DNA from: JBBRCX01 sp038204465
Lineage (GTDB): Bacteria > Planctomycetota > Phycisphaerae > Tepidisphaerales > Tepidisphaeraceae
Assembly: GCA_038204465.1 (NCBI GenBank)
Contig: JBBRCX010000072.1
Coordinates: 1 to 23,817, forward strand
Length of the DNA stretch: 23,817 nt
Direction: 5' to 3'
Below, one piece after another: positions 1 to 6,643 of the stretch; position 1 is the first letter of the stretch; each line of letters opens with the position of its first letter. A model generated the notes under the pieces. The model was not told the DNA's origin, did no database searches, and saw only the letters and a program-made list of their open reading frames with translations. The translations under genes were made by a program, and so were the position numbers.

Positions 1-137
1 GTCGGGTCCGGGTTTGTCGTCGTCAGCTTCCTTCAGATTCCACCTCACGATGGACACCCTTGCCTGGACGGACGGTTCCGATCCCCTCGGTCCGCAGAGG
101 ACTTGCACCTCCTGAACATGTGACATGCCTGGCGCAC
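1..137 (-). mobile_element. Group II intron (probably class IIC), 5' end only
   Basis: Read on the minus strand, the element starts at 137 with GTGCGCC, the usual 5' end of bacterial group II introns. It continues with a short hairpin around GGAGGTGCAAGTCCTC (112-97), then CAAGGGTGTCC (62-52) and GGAATCTGAAGGAAGC (41-26), followed by an ACAAACCCGG-type stretch. These blocks and their order match domain I of the class IIC introns as I remember them (the Oceanobacillus iheyensis intron has the same blocks). The 5' splice point lies directly after the T-tract of an intrinsic terminator, the insertion habit known for class IIC. The reverse transcriptase/maturase and the 3' end would lie left of the window. 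Class is inferred; a group II intron 5' end is strongly supported. Confidence 0.85.
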
Positions 138-164
138 AAAAACGGAAGCCCACGTCGGGCTTCC
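138..164 (-). terminator. Intrinsic terminator, intron insertion target
   Basis: On the minus strand an 8-bp perfect stem (GGAAGCCC, 164-157, with GGGCTTCC, 151-144) with a 5-nt loop is followed by CG-free G/C closure and five T (142-138). The group II intron begins at the next base. The gene it terminates would lie to its right on the minus strand, but I recognise none between 165 and 327. Confidence 0.75.
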
Positions 165-326
165 ATGCCAATTCGATCGCATGCGATGCCAGCTCCTTCG
201 CCTGAGCGGGCCACCGCACGCAAACTTGCTCGTCATTGTGCAGGCCGAACGTGAGAGGAGGATGAGAAGATCACTGCCAAACACTTCCAAATGAGCATGT
301 GATGCGCTGACGCCCCACCCAATTAG
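165..326. other. Unassigned spacer between terminator and protease remnant
   Basis: No convincing gene. One minus-strand frame is open across about 250-165 and reads into the terminator with plausible amino-acid composition, but it has no start, is closed by a TGA upstream, and matches nothing I know. It may be the tail of a decayed minus-strand gene whose terminator survives. Confidence 0.4.
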
Positions 327-893
327 CACTACAGCGCTGCTTCCGCGATTTCAGCTCAGAAACGGCGGTCGGCGGCACGGTGGACAAGGACTTACGAGCA
401 AACCAGCGATGCCGCATTAAACCCCGGCAACTCGGGCGGGCCGCTGGTGGATTGGAAGGGCGAAGTGATCGGCGTGAACACCGCGATCATCCCGGCAGCG
501 CAGGGGATCTGCTTCGCCATTCCCGGCAACACCGCGCAATTCATCGCCTCGCGGTTAATCCGCGATGGGCACGTGAAGCGCAGCTACATCGGCGTGGGCG
601 GGCAGAACGTCCCGCTGCACCGGCGGATCGTGCGCTATCACAAGCTCAATACGGAGACGGGCGTTCTGATCGTCACGATCGAGCCCAACAGCCCGGCGCA
701 AGAGGCCGGCGTCCTGGAAGGCGACGTGCTGGTGGAGTTGCACGGCCAGCCCGTCCGCACGATTGACGACCTTCAGCGGTTGCTCACCGACGAGCGTGTC
801 GGCGTTACCCTCCCCGTCACGGTGATTCGCCAAACGGAGAAACTGACGCTGGACATCACGCCTGCCGAATCGCGACGCGATGCAAGCGAGTGA
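327..893 (+). pseudogene. 5'-truncated HtrA/DegQ-type serine protease (S1C) with PDZ domain
   Basis: The frame opens after a TAG at 324-326 and runs to TGA at 891-893 without a credible start for a full protein. It begins within the last strands of the trypsin-like domain: AISAQKRR, then SDAALNPGNSGGPLVDW, which holds the catalytic serine motif GNSGGP. It continues through the end of the protease core (FAIPGNTAQFIASRLI) into one PDZ domain (SYIGVGG, then VLIVTIEPNSPAQEAGVLEGD, split here as two pieces, and VELHGQPVRTIDDL). The part that normally carries the signal peptide, catalytic His and Asp, roughly half a protein, is missing. The serine motif is slightly degenerate (SDAALN for the usual TDAAIN). 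A short product could start at ATG 447, but it would have neither an intact protease nor an export signal. Family members act in envelope protein quality control. I regard it as a remnant; its 5' loss lies beside the terminator/intron region. Confidence 0.8.
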
Positions 894-971
894 TCGACAT
901 GCGGTCGCCCAGGCGGAACATGCCTAGAATCCCGAGCTCATAGGTCACTGCTCTGAAGAAGGAGGCCGTTC

Positions 972-2030
972 ATGGCGCAGGATGGGAAGCTCAACTCGCT
1001 GGATCAGTATCGACTTCTTGGACGCAGTGGATTGCGGGTGTCTCCGCTGTGCCTCGGCGCGATGACCTTCGGTGAAGACTGGAACTCCGGCGCCAACAAG
1101 GAAGAGAGCCGCAAGGTCTTCGATCGTTACATGGAGCGCGGCGGAAACTTCATCGACACGGCGAATATCTACACGAATGGAACGAGCGAAACGTTCCTCG
1201 GCGAGTTCCTTTCCGGCCAGCGCGACAAATTCGTGCTCGCGACCAAGTTCACCTCCAACATGCGCAAGGGTGACCCGAATGCGGGCGGCAACGGCCGCAA
1301 GAACATCCATCAATCGATCGAAGCGAGCCTCGGTCGCCTGAAGACGGACTACATTGACCTTTACTGGTTGCACGCGTGGGACGGACTCACCCCGGCAGAA
1401 GAGACGATGCGGGCGCTCGATGACCTTGTTCAAGCCGGGAAAATCCTTTACATCGGCGTGTCAGACATGCCCGCGTGGAAGGTGGCGCAGTCCAACACGC
1501 TGGCGGCGTTGCGCGGGTGGTCGCCTTACGTGGCGTTGCAGATCGAATACAGCCTGATCGAGCGAACGGTCGAGCGCGACCTGATTCCTATGGCGCTGGA
1601 CATGGGCCTCGGCGTCACGCCGTGGAGCCCGCTGGGCAGCGGCATCCTGACGGGCAAGTACAGCAAAGACGGAGGAAAATCGGCGGGCGAGCGCCGGCTG
1701 AAGGAAGACAACACGAAGCTGAACGAGCGGAACCTCCGGATCGCGGAGCGAGTCCAGCGCGTGGCGAAGGAAGCAGGTCGATCGCCCGCTCAGGTTGCGC
1801 TGAACTGGGTTGCAGGGCGGCCGGGCGTGACCAGCACTATCTTGGGGGCTCGGCGTGTCGATCAACTGGACGACAACCTGGGCTGTCTCGACTTCACGCT
1901 CTCGCCCGAGCGGCGGGCCAGCCTCGATGAGGCCAGCCGCATCGATCTCGGCTTCCCCCACGACTTCCTCGGGAGCGAGAGCATCAAGAACGTTATTACA
2001 GGCGGCGCCAGGATCGAGCCGCCCCGCTGA
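972..2030 (+). CDS. Aldo/keto reductase
   Basis: A 352-residue protein of the NAD(P)H-dependent aldo/keto reductase superfamily, an (alpha/beta)8 barrel that reduces carbonyl compounds in the cytoplasm. The N-terminus has the family opening LGRSGLRVSPLCLGAMTFG. The catalytic tetrad is visible: Asp62 and Tyr67 in FIDTANIY, Lys92 in ATKF, and His134 in YWLHAWD. The C-terminal cofactor region includes GARRVDQLDDNL. Length is typical for the AKR group close to E. coli YajO/Tas-like oxidoreductases. ATG 972 is preceded by a strong AAGGAGG at 959-965, six bases upstream. The next gene starts 113 bp downstream on the same strand, so co-transcription is possible but not required. The substrate cannot be predicted. 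No trace of damage is seen. Confidence 0.93.
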   Translation: MAQDGKLNSLDQYRLLGRSGLRVSPLCLGAMTFGEDWNSGANKEESRKVFDRYMERGGNFIDTANIYTNGTSETFLGEFLSGQRDKFVLATKFTSNMRKGDPNAGGNGRKNIHQSIEASLGRLKTDYIDLYWLHAWDGLTPAEETMRALDDLVQAGKILYIGVSDMPAWKVAQSNTLAALRGWSPYVALQIEYSLIERTVERDLIPMALDMGLGVTPWSPLGSGILTGKYSKDGGKSAGERRLKEDNTKLNERNLRIAERVQRVAKEAGRSPAQVALNWVAGRPGVTSTILGARRVDQLDDNLGCLDFTLSPERRASLDEASRIDLGFPHDFLGSESIKNVITGGARIEPPR

Positions 2031-2143
2031 CGCGCCATCCGGTGGGTCTGGAGCAACACGTGTCGCCGCAATGAGATTTGTGGGTTAAAATCCTCGCCGT
2101 TAAAACCGCCGTCTCCTCAACCTTTTCCAACAAGGGGTCTAAC

Positions 2144-2881
2144 GTGCCCATCATCGGCCAGCGCCACCAGACGCGTCTCGAGCGGCTCAACCGCTACGGC
2201 TACTACACCGACAACAACGTCCTGGGCGAGGATCACATCCACAGGCTTCGCAAGGCGATGGACCGCCTCGTGCGCGAGGGAAAGGCGGAGTATCGCAAGC
2301 CGTATCAGGACTATTTTCCGAACGTCATTGAATTTGATGACGCGTTCGCGGAAGTGCTCGACAATCCGGTGCTGCTGGCGGGTCTGGAGGAAGTGATCGG
2401 CCCGGATGTGCAGATGTATGCGAACGAGGTGCTGGTGTCGAAGCCGACCGGCGAGGCGCAGGGGTGGCACCGCGACAAGATGAGCATCGGCCGACATTGC
2501 CCCAACATGTTTCTTAAGGTTTGCCTGTACCTGGAAAACGTTCCGATCGACGGCGGACCGACCGGCGTCGTTCCGGAGAGCCATCTCGACGCGCATAAAG
2601 GCGAGACTTTCTATCCCTATAAGGAAGACTTCCTCGCGAAGCCGGGCTCGCTCCTGGCGTTCGGAGCGAACACGATGCACCGTGCGGGGCTGCACGCGCT
2701 GCAGAGGCCTGTGCGCGCGGCCATGTTCTTCGTCTTCGTCCCCTGGTGGATCAAGCAGGCGACATACTACACCGGCAACCGGTGTCAACACTTGATCGAT
2801 TCCGCAACCCCGATGCGCCTTCAATTGCTGGGCGTGAAGCTGCGCGAAGGTATCGACATGGATTTATTCTCCAGCGAATGA
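2144..2881 (+). CDS. Phytanoyl-CoA dioxygenase (PhyH) family protein
   Basis: A non-haem Fe(II)/2-oxoglutarate-dependent oxygenase of the PhyH family, 245 residues. The iron triad is visible: His109 and Asp111 in GWHRDK and His179 in NTMHRAGLH; Arg191 (or Arg188) in QRPVRAA is placed to bind the 2-oxoglutarate carboxylate. The double-stranded beta-helix strands are recognisable (LKVCLYLENV, GSLLAFGANT, MFFVFVPWW). I chose GTG 2144 because AAGGGG lies at 2133-2137 with six bases spacing; the frame stays open back to a TTG at 2078, but the extra residues look like leader sequence, not domain. PhyH proteins are numerous in planctomycetes and hydroxylate diverse small molecules; the substrate is unknown. 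It converges with the enolase-superfamily gene. Confidence 0.88.
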   Translation: MPIIGQRHQTRLERLNRYGYYTDNNVLGEDHIHRLRKAMDRLVREGKAEYRKPYQDYFPNVIEFDDAFAEVLDNPVLLAGLEEVIGPDVQMYANEVLVSKPTGEAQGWHRDKMSIGRHCPNMFLKVCLYLENVPIDGGPTGVVPESHLDAHKGETFYPYKEDFLAKPGSLLAFGANTMHRAGLHALQRPVRAAMFFVFVPWWIKQATYYTGNRCQHLIDSATPMRLQLLGVKLREGIDMDLFSSE

Positions 2882-2904
2882 AGAAGGCGCGCATTGTTTA
2901 TTTG

Positions 2905-2925
2905 GCGTCCGCACGGGCGGGACGC
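2905..2925. terminator. Hairpin between convergent genes, possible terminator
   Basis: GCGTCC (2905-2910) pairs with GGACGC (2920-2925) around a 9-nt loop, in the 49-bp gap between two converging genes. There is no strong T-tract on either side, though the minus strand gives a weakly A/T-rich exit after 2903. It may stop transcription from both sides, but this is position-based inference. Confidence 0.4.
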
Positions 2926-2930
2926 TCGTG

Positions 2931-4061
2931 CTACTTCATGCGGTAGCGCGCCAGGGTTTGCTGGTTGAGGGTTACGCCAAGCCCCGGTGTGCGAGGCACC
3001 GCGACCGTTCCATCGGGCGCGATTGGTAACGTCTCGTTGGTCATTTCCCAGCGCAGCGGCGACTTGCTCGTCGAATATTCCAGCAATTCGGGCGCAGGTC
3101 TGCTGGCGAGGAAGTGAAGGTTGGCGGCGATTTCGATGTTCGTTTTATACCCATGGGTGATCACGCGCTTGGCGCGGGCATCGGCCGCCGCCGCGATGGC
3201 GCGGATCCCGGTGAACCCGCCGACCATGGTGATGTCCGGCTGGCAGATGCTGCATCCGCCGCGCTCCATCATCTCGACGAACTCATTGACGTGGGTGAGG
3301 CCGAGGTCGCCGACGCCCAACGGGATTCCGTGCTCGCTCATCCGCCGATGACCCTCCACGTCGTCGAGTGGGAGCGGCGCTTCGAGGAATTCGATGCTCG
3401 TCTCGCGGCAGATCGGATAGAGAAGCAATCCCTGCTCGACCGTCTGATACGCCAGTGCCGCGTCAACGATGATCTTCCCCGCTTTGCCCAATTCGCGGCG
3501 GGCCGAGCGGAACAAGTTTGCGGTGCGCTCCAGGTCGTCAAACCACCACGGGTCGGCGACGAGCTTGATGTTCTTCAGGTTCATGCGCATCGCGTCGCGC
3601 ACCTGACGCGCCACGCCGTCCGGGTTGCGCTCAAGCGGATAGATCGTGCCATAGGCCTCGAGCCGCTCGTGCCGCATCCCGCCGATCAGCTCAGCGACGG
3701 GCTTGCCTTCCAGTTTGCCCTTGATGTCCCAGAGCGCCAGGTCGATCCCGCCGATCGCGTGCATCATCAGCCCGCGGCGTCCGACATAGTCCGTCGCCTC
3801 ATACATTCGGTGCCACAACGTCTCCGGCTCGCTCGGATCGCAGCCAAGAAGCAGATTACGCAGCCCCCGCGCGTGGTTGTGGGCATCCTTTGCGGAAATG
3901 ATCGCAGCGATCGCGGGCGCTAGGGATTCAACTTCCCCAAGGCCGGTGATTCCCTCATCGGTGTGCACGAGGATGAGGCAGTCGTCGTAGGAGCCGTCGA
4001 AGATGCCGATGTTGGGGTCTTCGACGCGAACGTGAATCGCCTGTACGTCGGTAATCTTCAT
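2931..4061 (-). CDS. Mandelate racemase/muconate lactonizing enzyme family protein
   Basis: A 376-residue enolase-superfamily enzyme with the N-terminal capping domain (about 1-125, including GITGLGEVES) and a modified TIM barrel (about 130-360). These enzymes abstract a proton alpha to a carboxylate, typically in sugar-acid dehydration or racemisation. Predicted metal ligands are Asp200 (KIIVDAAL), Glu227 (EFLEAPL) and Asp252 (GVGDLG). A mandelate racemase-like His-Asp dyad is present: Asp276 (CQPDITMVGG) and His303 (VITHGYKTNI). Lys166 (NIKLV) sits where the KxK base motif begins, but the second lysine is Val168. The Asp at the third metal position is unusual for a protein with the MR-type dyad, where Glu is usual. 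ATG 4061 has AAAGGAT about five bases upstream. Monocistronic by context; specificity is unknown. Confidence 0.88.
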   Translation of the reverse strand: MKITDVQAIHVRVEDPNIGIFDGSYDDCLILVHTDEGITGLGEVESLAPAIAAIISAKDAHNHARGLRNLLLGCDPSEPETLWHRMYEATDYVGRRGLMMHAIGGIDLALWDIKGKLEGKPVAELIGGMRHERLEAYGTIYPLERNPDGVARQVRDAMRMNLKNIKLVADPWWFDDLERTANLFRSARRELGKAGKIIVDAALAYQTVEQGLLLYPICRETSIEFLEAPLPLDDVEGHRRMSEHGIPLGVGDLGLTHVNEFVEMMERGGCSICQPDITMVGGFTGIRAIAAAADARAKRVITHGYKTNIEIAANLHFLASRPAPELLEYSTSKSPLRWEMTNETLPIAPDGTVAVPRTPGLGVTLNQQTLARYRMK

Positions 4062-4085
4062 TCGATCCTTTCAACGTGAAGGCGA

Positions 4086-4112
4086 CGTGTCATCCACCTC
4101 TGCGATGACATG
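4086..4112. promoter_or_regulatory. Inverted repeat upstream of the enolase-family gene
   Basis: TGTCATC (4088-4094) and GATGACA (4104-4110) form a perfect 7-bp inverted repeat with a 9-nt spacer, extended by a G-T and a C-G pair. It ends 27 bases before the enolase-family ATG, so it could be an operator for a dimeric regulator. It could equally be a hairpin ending the greA transcript, which runs toward it from 4205. Confidence 0.4.
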
Positions 4113-4204
4113 GCGGATCCGCGTGCTGGCGATGCGATAGAGCTTTTGGATGGATCGATGGGACCGCGGACGAGTATGGGTTGCAAGCGGCTTTAGAGCG
4201 GGTG

Positions 4205-4672
4205 CTAGACGATCTCGAGAATCTTGAACTCCATCGTTCCCTTTGGAGCCTTGACCTTCACCTTTTCGCCCACCCGCGCCTTCATGAGCGCCTCGCCCAT
4301 GGGGCTGTTGACGGATACGTCCATGACATCGCTGTCGCCGGAAGGCGGCTGCGCTTCCCCGACCAGGCGGACCATCTGCTCGCTGTCATCGTCGAGGTCC
4401 AGCAGTTTCACGGTATGGCCGAGGAAGACCATGTCGTCCGGGACGTTCTCATTGGAGACGACGGCGAGACCTTTTATCTTCGCCTCCAGATCGGCCAGCT
4501 CGCGCTGGATGCTGCGGTTTTCCTCCTTGGCGAAGTGATACTCAGCATTCTCGGAGAGGTCGCCGAGCGACGCGGCCTTGCGGATGCGCTCCTGGACGTC
4601 GATCTGGGCGCGGTAGAGTTCCTCGCGCTTCTTCTCGAGCTGCGCCTTCTCCTCGGCACTGACGAACTGCAT
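4205..4672 (-). CDS. greA: Transcription elongation factor GreA
   Basis: A 155-residue GreA, which binds in the secondary channel of RNA polymerase and stimulates transcript cleavage in backtracked complexes. The N-terminal coiled coil spans about residues 5-75 and its tip carries the signature DLSENAEYHFAKEE, with the acidic pair Asp38 and Glu41 that position the catalytic metal. The C-terminal FKBP-like domain includes the end motif SPMGEALMKARVGEKV. I chose ATG 4672 (MQFVSAEEK), which gives family length (about 158) and has GGGAG nine bases upstream; the frame extends 29 codons further but that stretch covers the leader hairpin and is not GreA-like. It is divergent to atpC with its own promoter-like sequence and a leader hairpin. 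Confidence 0.95.
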   Translation of the reverse strand: MQFVSAEEKAQLEKKREELYRAQIDVQERIRKAASLGDLSENAEYHFAKEENRSIQRELADLEAKIKGLAVVSNENVPDDMVFLGHTVKLLDLDDDSEQMVRLVGEAQPPSGDSDVMDVSVNSPMGEALMKARVGEKVKVKAPKGTMEFKILEIV

Positions 4673-4718
4673 GAGATCACTCCCGGCGTGCGCCGCGGCG
4701 CGCCCACAGGCCCCGATT

Positions 4719-4753
4719 AAAAACACGAACCACCGCACGATCGGCGCGGTGGT
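4719..4753 (-). promoter_or_regulatory. greA leader hairpin plus U-tract, possible attenuator
   Basis: On the minus strand ACCACCGC (4753-4746) pairs with GCGGTGGT (4736-4729), an 8-bp perfect stem with a 9-nt loop, followed five bases later by TTTTT (4723-4719). It lies between the predicted greA promoter and the greA start. E. coli greA is known to have a leader terminator that yields the small RNA GraL; a similar leader is inferred here from position and shape only. The five-base gap before the T-run weakens the case. Confidence 0.45.
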
Positions 4754-4773
4754 CGTCACTTTCGACCGCGTTC

Positions 4774-4801
4774 ATGATAGTCTCAACCACCCGTTTGGCA
4801 A
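4774..4801 (-). promoter_or_regulatory. Predicted greA promoter
   Basis: On the minus strand TTGCCA (4801-4796), a 16-base spacer, and TATCAT (4779-4774), resembling sigma-70 boxes. Transcription would start near 4767, giving a leader of about 95 nt that contains the hairpin. Confidence 0.5.
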
Positions 4802-4818
4802 TCACCAAAGGCCTAAAA

Positions 4819-4847
4819 TTGACGCCTGGACGGGCATTCCCTACACT
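4819..4847 (+). promoter_or_regulatory. Predicted atpC promoter
   Basis: TTGACG (4819-4824), 17 bases, TACACT (4842-4847). Both boxes fit sigma-70 well and the expected start near 4854 leaves a short leader of about 24 nt. A private promoter fits with atpC standing apart from an ATP synthase operon. Confidence 0.6.
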
Positions 4848-4877
4848 TCCCGCCCGCTCAAACGACGTGGAGACTCG

Positions 4878-5270
4878 ATGGCCTTTCAATGCGTCATTGT
4901 AACCCCTGAGCAGCAGGTGATGGACCGTGCGGTCACGCAGGCGATCATTCCCGCGCACGATGGGTTAATGGGAATCCTCACGGACCGCGCGCCGCTGCTC
5001 GCCAAGCTCGGGCTGGGCCCGCTGCGCATCGACACCGCGGACGGGCAGTCGCTGGTGTTCCTGATCGACGGGGGCATTGCCCAGATGAAGGACAACCATC
5101 TCACGATCCTCACCAGCGAAGCGACGGCGACGAGCGAGCTGAATGCCGAAGAGGGCCGGGCGGAATACGCCGAAGCCTCCGCCCGCCGCATCACCGACCC
5201 GACAAGCCAAAGCGACCGGCAGCGCTCGATGCAGAAAGCCCGCCTCAAGCAGGAACTCGCAGCGCACTGA
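4878..5270 (+). CDS. atpC: F-type ATP synthase epsilon subunit
   Basis: A 130-residue epsilon subunit of F1, part of the central stalk that couples proton flow to catalysis and can inhibit ATP hydrolysis. The N-terminal beta-sandwich (about 1-85) shows the family landmarks FQCVIVTPEQQV, IIPAHDGLMGIL, APLLAKLGLGPLRI and FLIDGGIAQM; a helical C-terminal part (about 95-130) follows. ATG 4878 is supported by GGAG at 4869-4872 and by family length; the same frame is open 69 codons further upstream, but that part overlaps the divergent greA control region. The unusual point is context: atpC is normally last in atpBEFHAGDC, yet no other ATP synthase gene lies in this window. Confidence 0.93.
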   Translation: MAFQCVIVTPEQQVMDRAVTQAIIPAHDGLMGILTDRAPLLAKLGLGPLRIDTADGQSLVFLIDGGIAQMKDNHLTILTSEATATSELNAEEGRAEYAEASARRITDPTSQSDRQRSMQKARLKQELAAH

Positions 5271-5296
5271 GAACTCGCAGCGCGGAGAGCGCGCCA

Positions 5297-6268
5297 CTAA
5301 TACCTAAACTTGAATCCCACGCCGCCCCATAGCTGGGTATCCGCGCGCAAGCGATCGGAGATCCCGTCGGTATAGAAGAGATATCCTTCCAACTGCCAAT
5401 TGCCGTAGCGCCTGGGGATGCTGAGCAGCGTGTTGAACGAGTAGCTGCCGATGAAACCGACGTCGTAGTGCTGGAATCCCGAGTCTGAGCTGGCTCGCTT
5501 CAGGGAGACGAACTGCTTGTTGTCGGCCACGTACGCGATGTCCGCCACTGCGGTAAGGGTGATTCCCGTGTCTTCAATCGCGAAGGCGTGGGTGATCCCG
5601 GCCTCGCAATAGAAGCCGTCGTAGCGGTCCAGGTCATAGGCGATATAGCCATAGGGCGAGAGGATCGGGCGATCGCTGCCGAAGAGCCCCGTGTCATCCA
5701 GGGTCACCTTGGCAAACACTTCAGAGGTGTTGAAGTCTTCACGGTCGGGAAAGATGTAGGTGTTGTATCCCGCAGCGATGGTGAGCGGCCGCAACGGGAG
5801 TTTCAGGCCCAGGTACGGCCGCACTTCCTGGAAACGCGTAAGCGGATCATCGTTGAAGATGTTTGAGAAGAGGCCCACAAGCGGGTGAGGGAGCTTTCCG
5901 AGATCGAACTCGAAGGAGCCGTCAAACTGAAGGTTGGGTCCGTTGCCGGAACTCTTGCCCGTTCCCGCGGGGTCGATGCCGTTGGGAGTGCTGCGCTTGA
6001 TGCCGCGGTAGAGATAGTCGGTGAGGTAGGAGACGCGCAGATCGAAATTCACGCCGCCCGCGTTCACCCCCTCGTCTTCGCGGGGCACGGCGGGCATCTC
6101 GTAAACGCTCTCGTCGTCAGACTGCATGAGCGAGAGCGGATGGCGCGGCAGCGACAAGGGGCTCGGCTGCGGCGCAGGTTCGGCGGCATTCGCCGGATGC
6201 GGCGCCATCAGCAGCAGCACCGCGGCGGCCACGGCGGCGGCCCACATCCTCCATGCCCCGAATCGCAT
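5297..6268 (-). CDS. TorF-like putative outer-membrane porin
   Basis: A 323-residue exported protein. The signal peptide covers about residues 1-28 (hydrophobic AAAVAAAVLLL, cleavage ANA|AEP). A linker of about 40 residues rich in Pro and acidic residues follows, then a beta-barrel-like region starting with LRVSYLTDYLYRGIKRS, which resembles the opening motif of the TorF family of putative porins. Alternating amphipathic strands continue to the end, and the protein closes with GFKFRY, an aromatic C-terminus typical of outer-membrane barrels recognised by BamA. I prefer ATG 6268 over GTG 6274 because AGGAG lies at 6278-6274, overlapping the GTG and ideally spaced from the ATG. It implies an outer membrane. 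The transported solute is unknown. Confidence 0.8.
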   Translation of the reverse strand: MRFGAWRMWAAAVAAAVLLLMAPHPANAAEPAPQPSPLSLPRHPLSLMQSDDESVYEMPAVPREDEGVNAGGVNFDLRVSYLTDYLYRGIKRSTPNGIDPAGTGKSSGNGPNLQFDGSFEFDLGKLPHPLVGLFSNIFNDDPLTRFQEVRPYLGLKLPLRPLTIAAGYNTYIFPDREDFNTSEVFAKVTLDDTGLFGSDRPILSPYGYIAYDLDRYDGFYCEAGITHAFAIEDTGITLTAVADIAYVADNKQFVSLKRASSDSGFQHYDVGFIGSYSFNTLLSIPRRYGNWQLEGYLFYTDGISDRLRADTQLWGGVGFKFRY

Positions 6269-6643
6269 GCGCACTCCTGTCCGACGGCGGCAGGAATGTA
6301 ACGGTCCGGGCCGGGATTGTCACGATAGACCCGGCCGCGCTAGCGCCGGCCGCGCTTCAGGCCACGCGGGCAGTCGTAAGCGAGCGGCGGGATCCATCGC
6401 CAGGCGATTGAGAATGCTCGCGACTTGATGAGGGCCGACGGAGAAGGCGACCTGTCCGAAAGCAACGTGACCGGCGAATGCGCCCCGCCGCGCGTCGACG
6501 GCCGCGCCGTGGAAAGCAACTCGACATCATCGGCACGCGGCGCACTTGTGCGATGCCGAATCTACCGTCGCGGCAGGTCAGGTTTTTTCGCAATTCGGGC
6601 GGGAATCTGATAATCAATCGCGGCTGCACGAGGGAAGCGTCAG
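6269..6643. other. Divergent intergenic region
   Basis: 375 bases between the porin-like gene (minus) and the M24-fold gene (plus). No gene is supported. A GATAAT at 6609-6614 could be a -10 box for the plus-strand gene, but no good -35 box lies at the right distance. A run of six T sits at about 6583-6588. Nothing else stands out. Confidence 0.4.

Noticed and set aside
100..250. Minus-strand frame with plausible amino-acid make-up reading through the terminator
   Set aside because: It has no start, is closed by a stop upstream near 290, and continues into the intron RNA. Kept only as a note on a possible decayed gene.
4673..4759. 29-residue N-terminal extension of GreA
   Set aside because: The frame is open, but this segment contains the leader hairpin and T-run and has no GreA similarity; ATG 4672 gives normal length and has a ribosome site.
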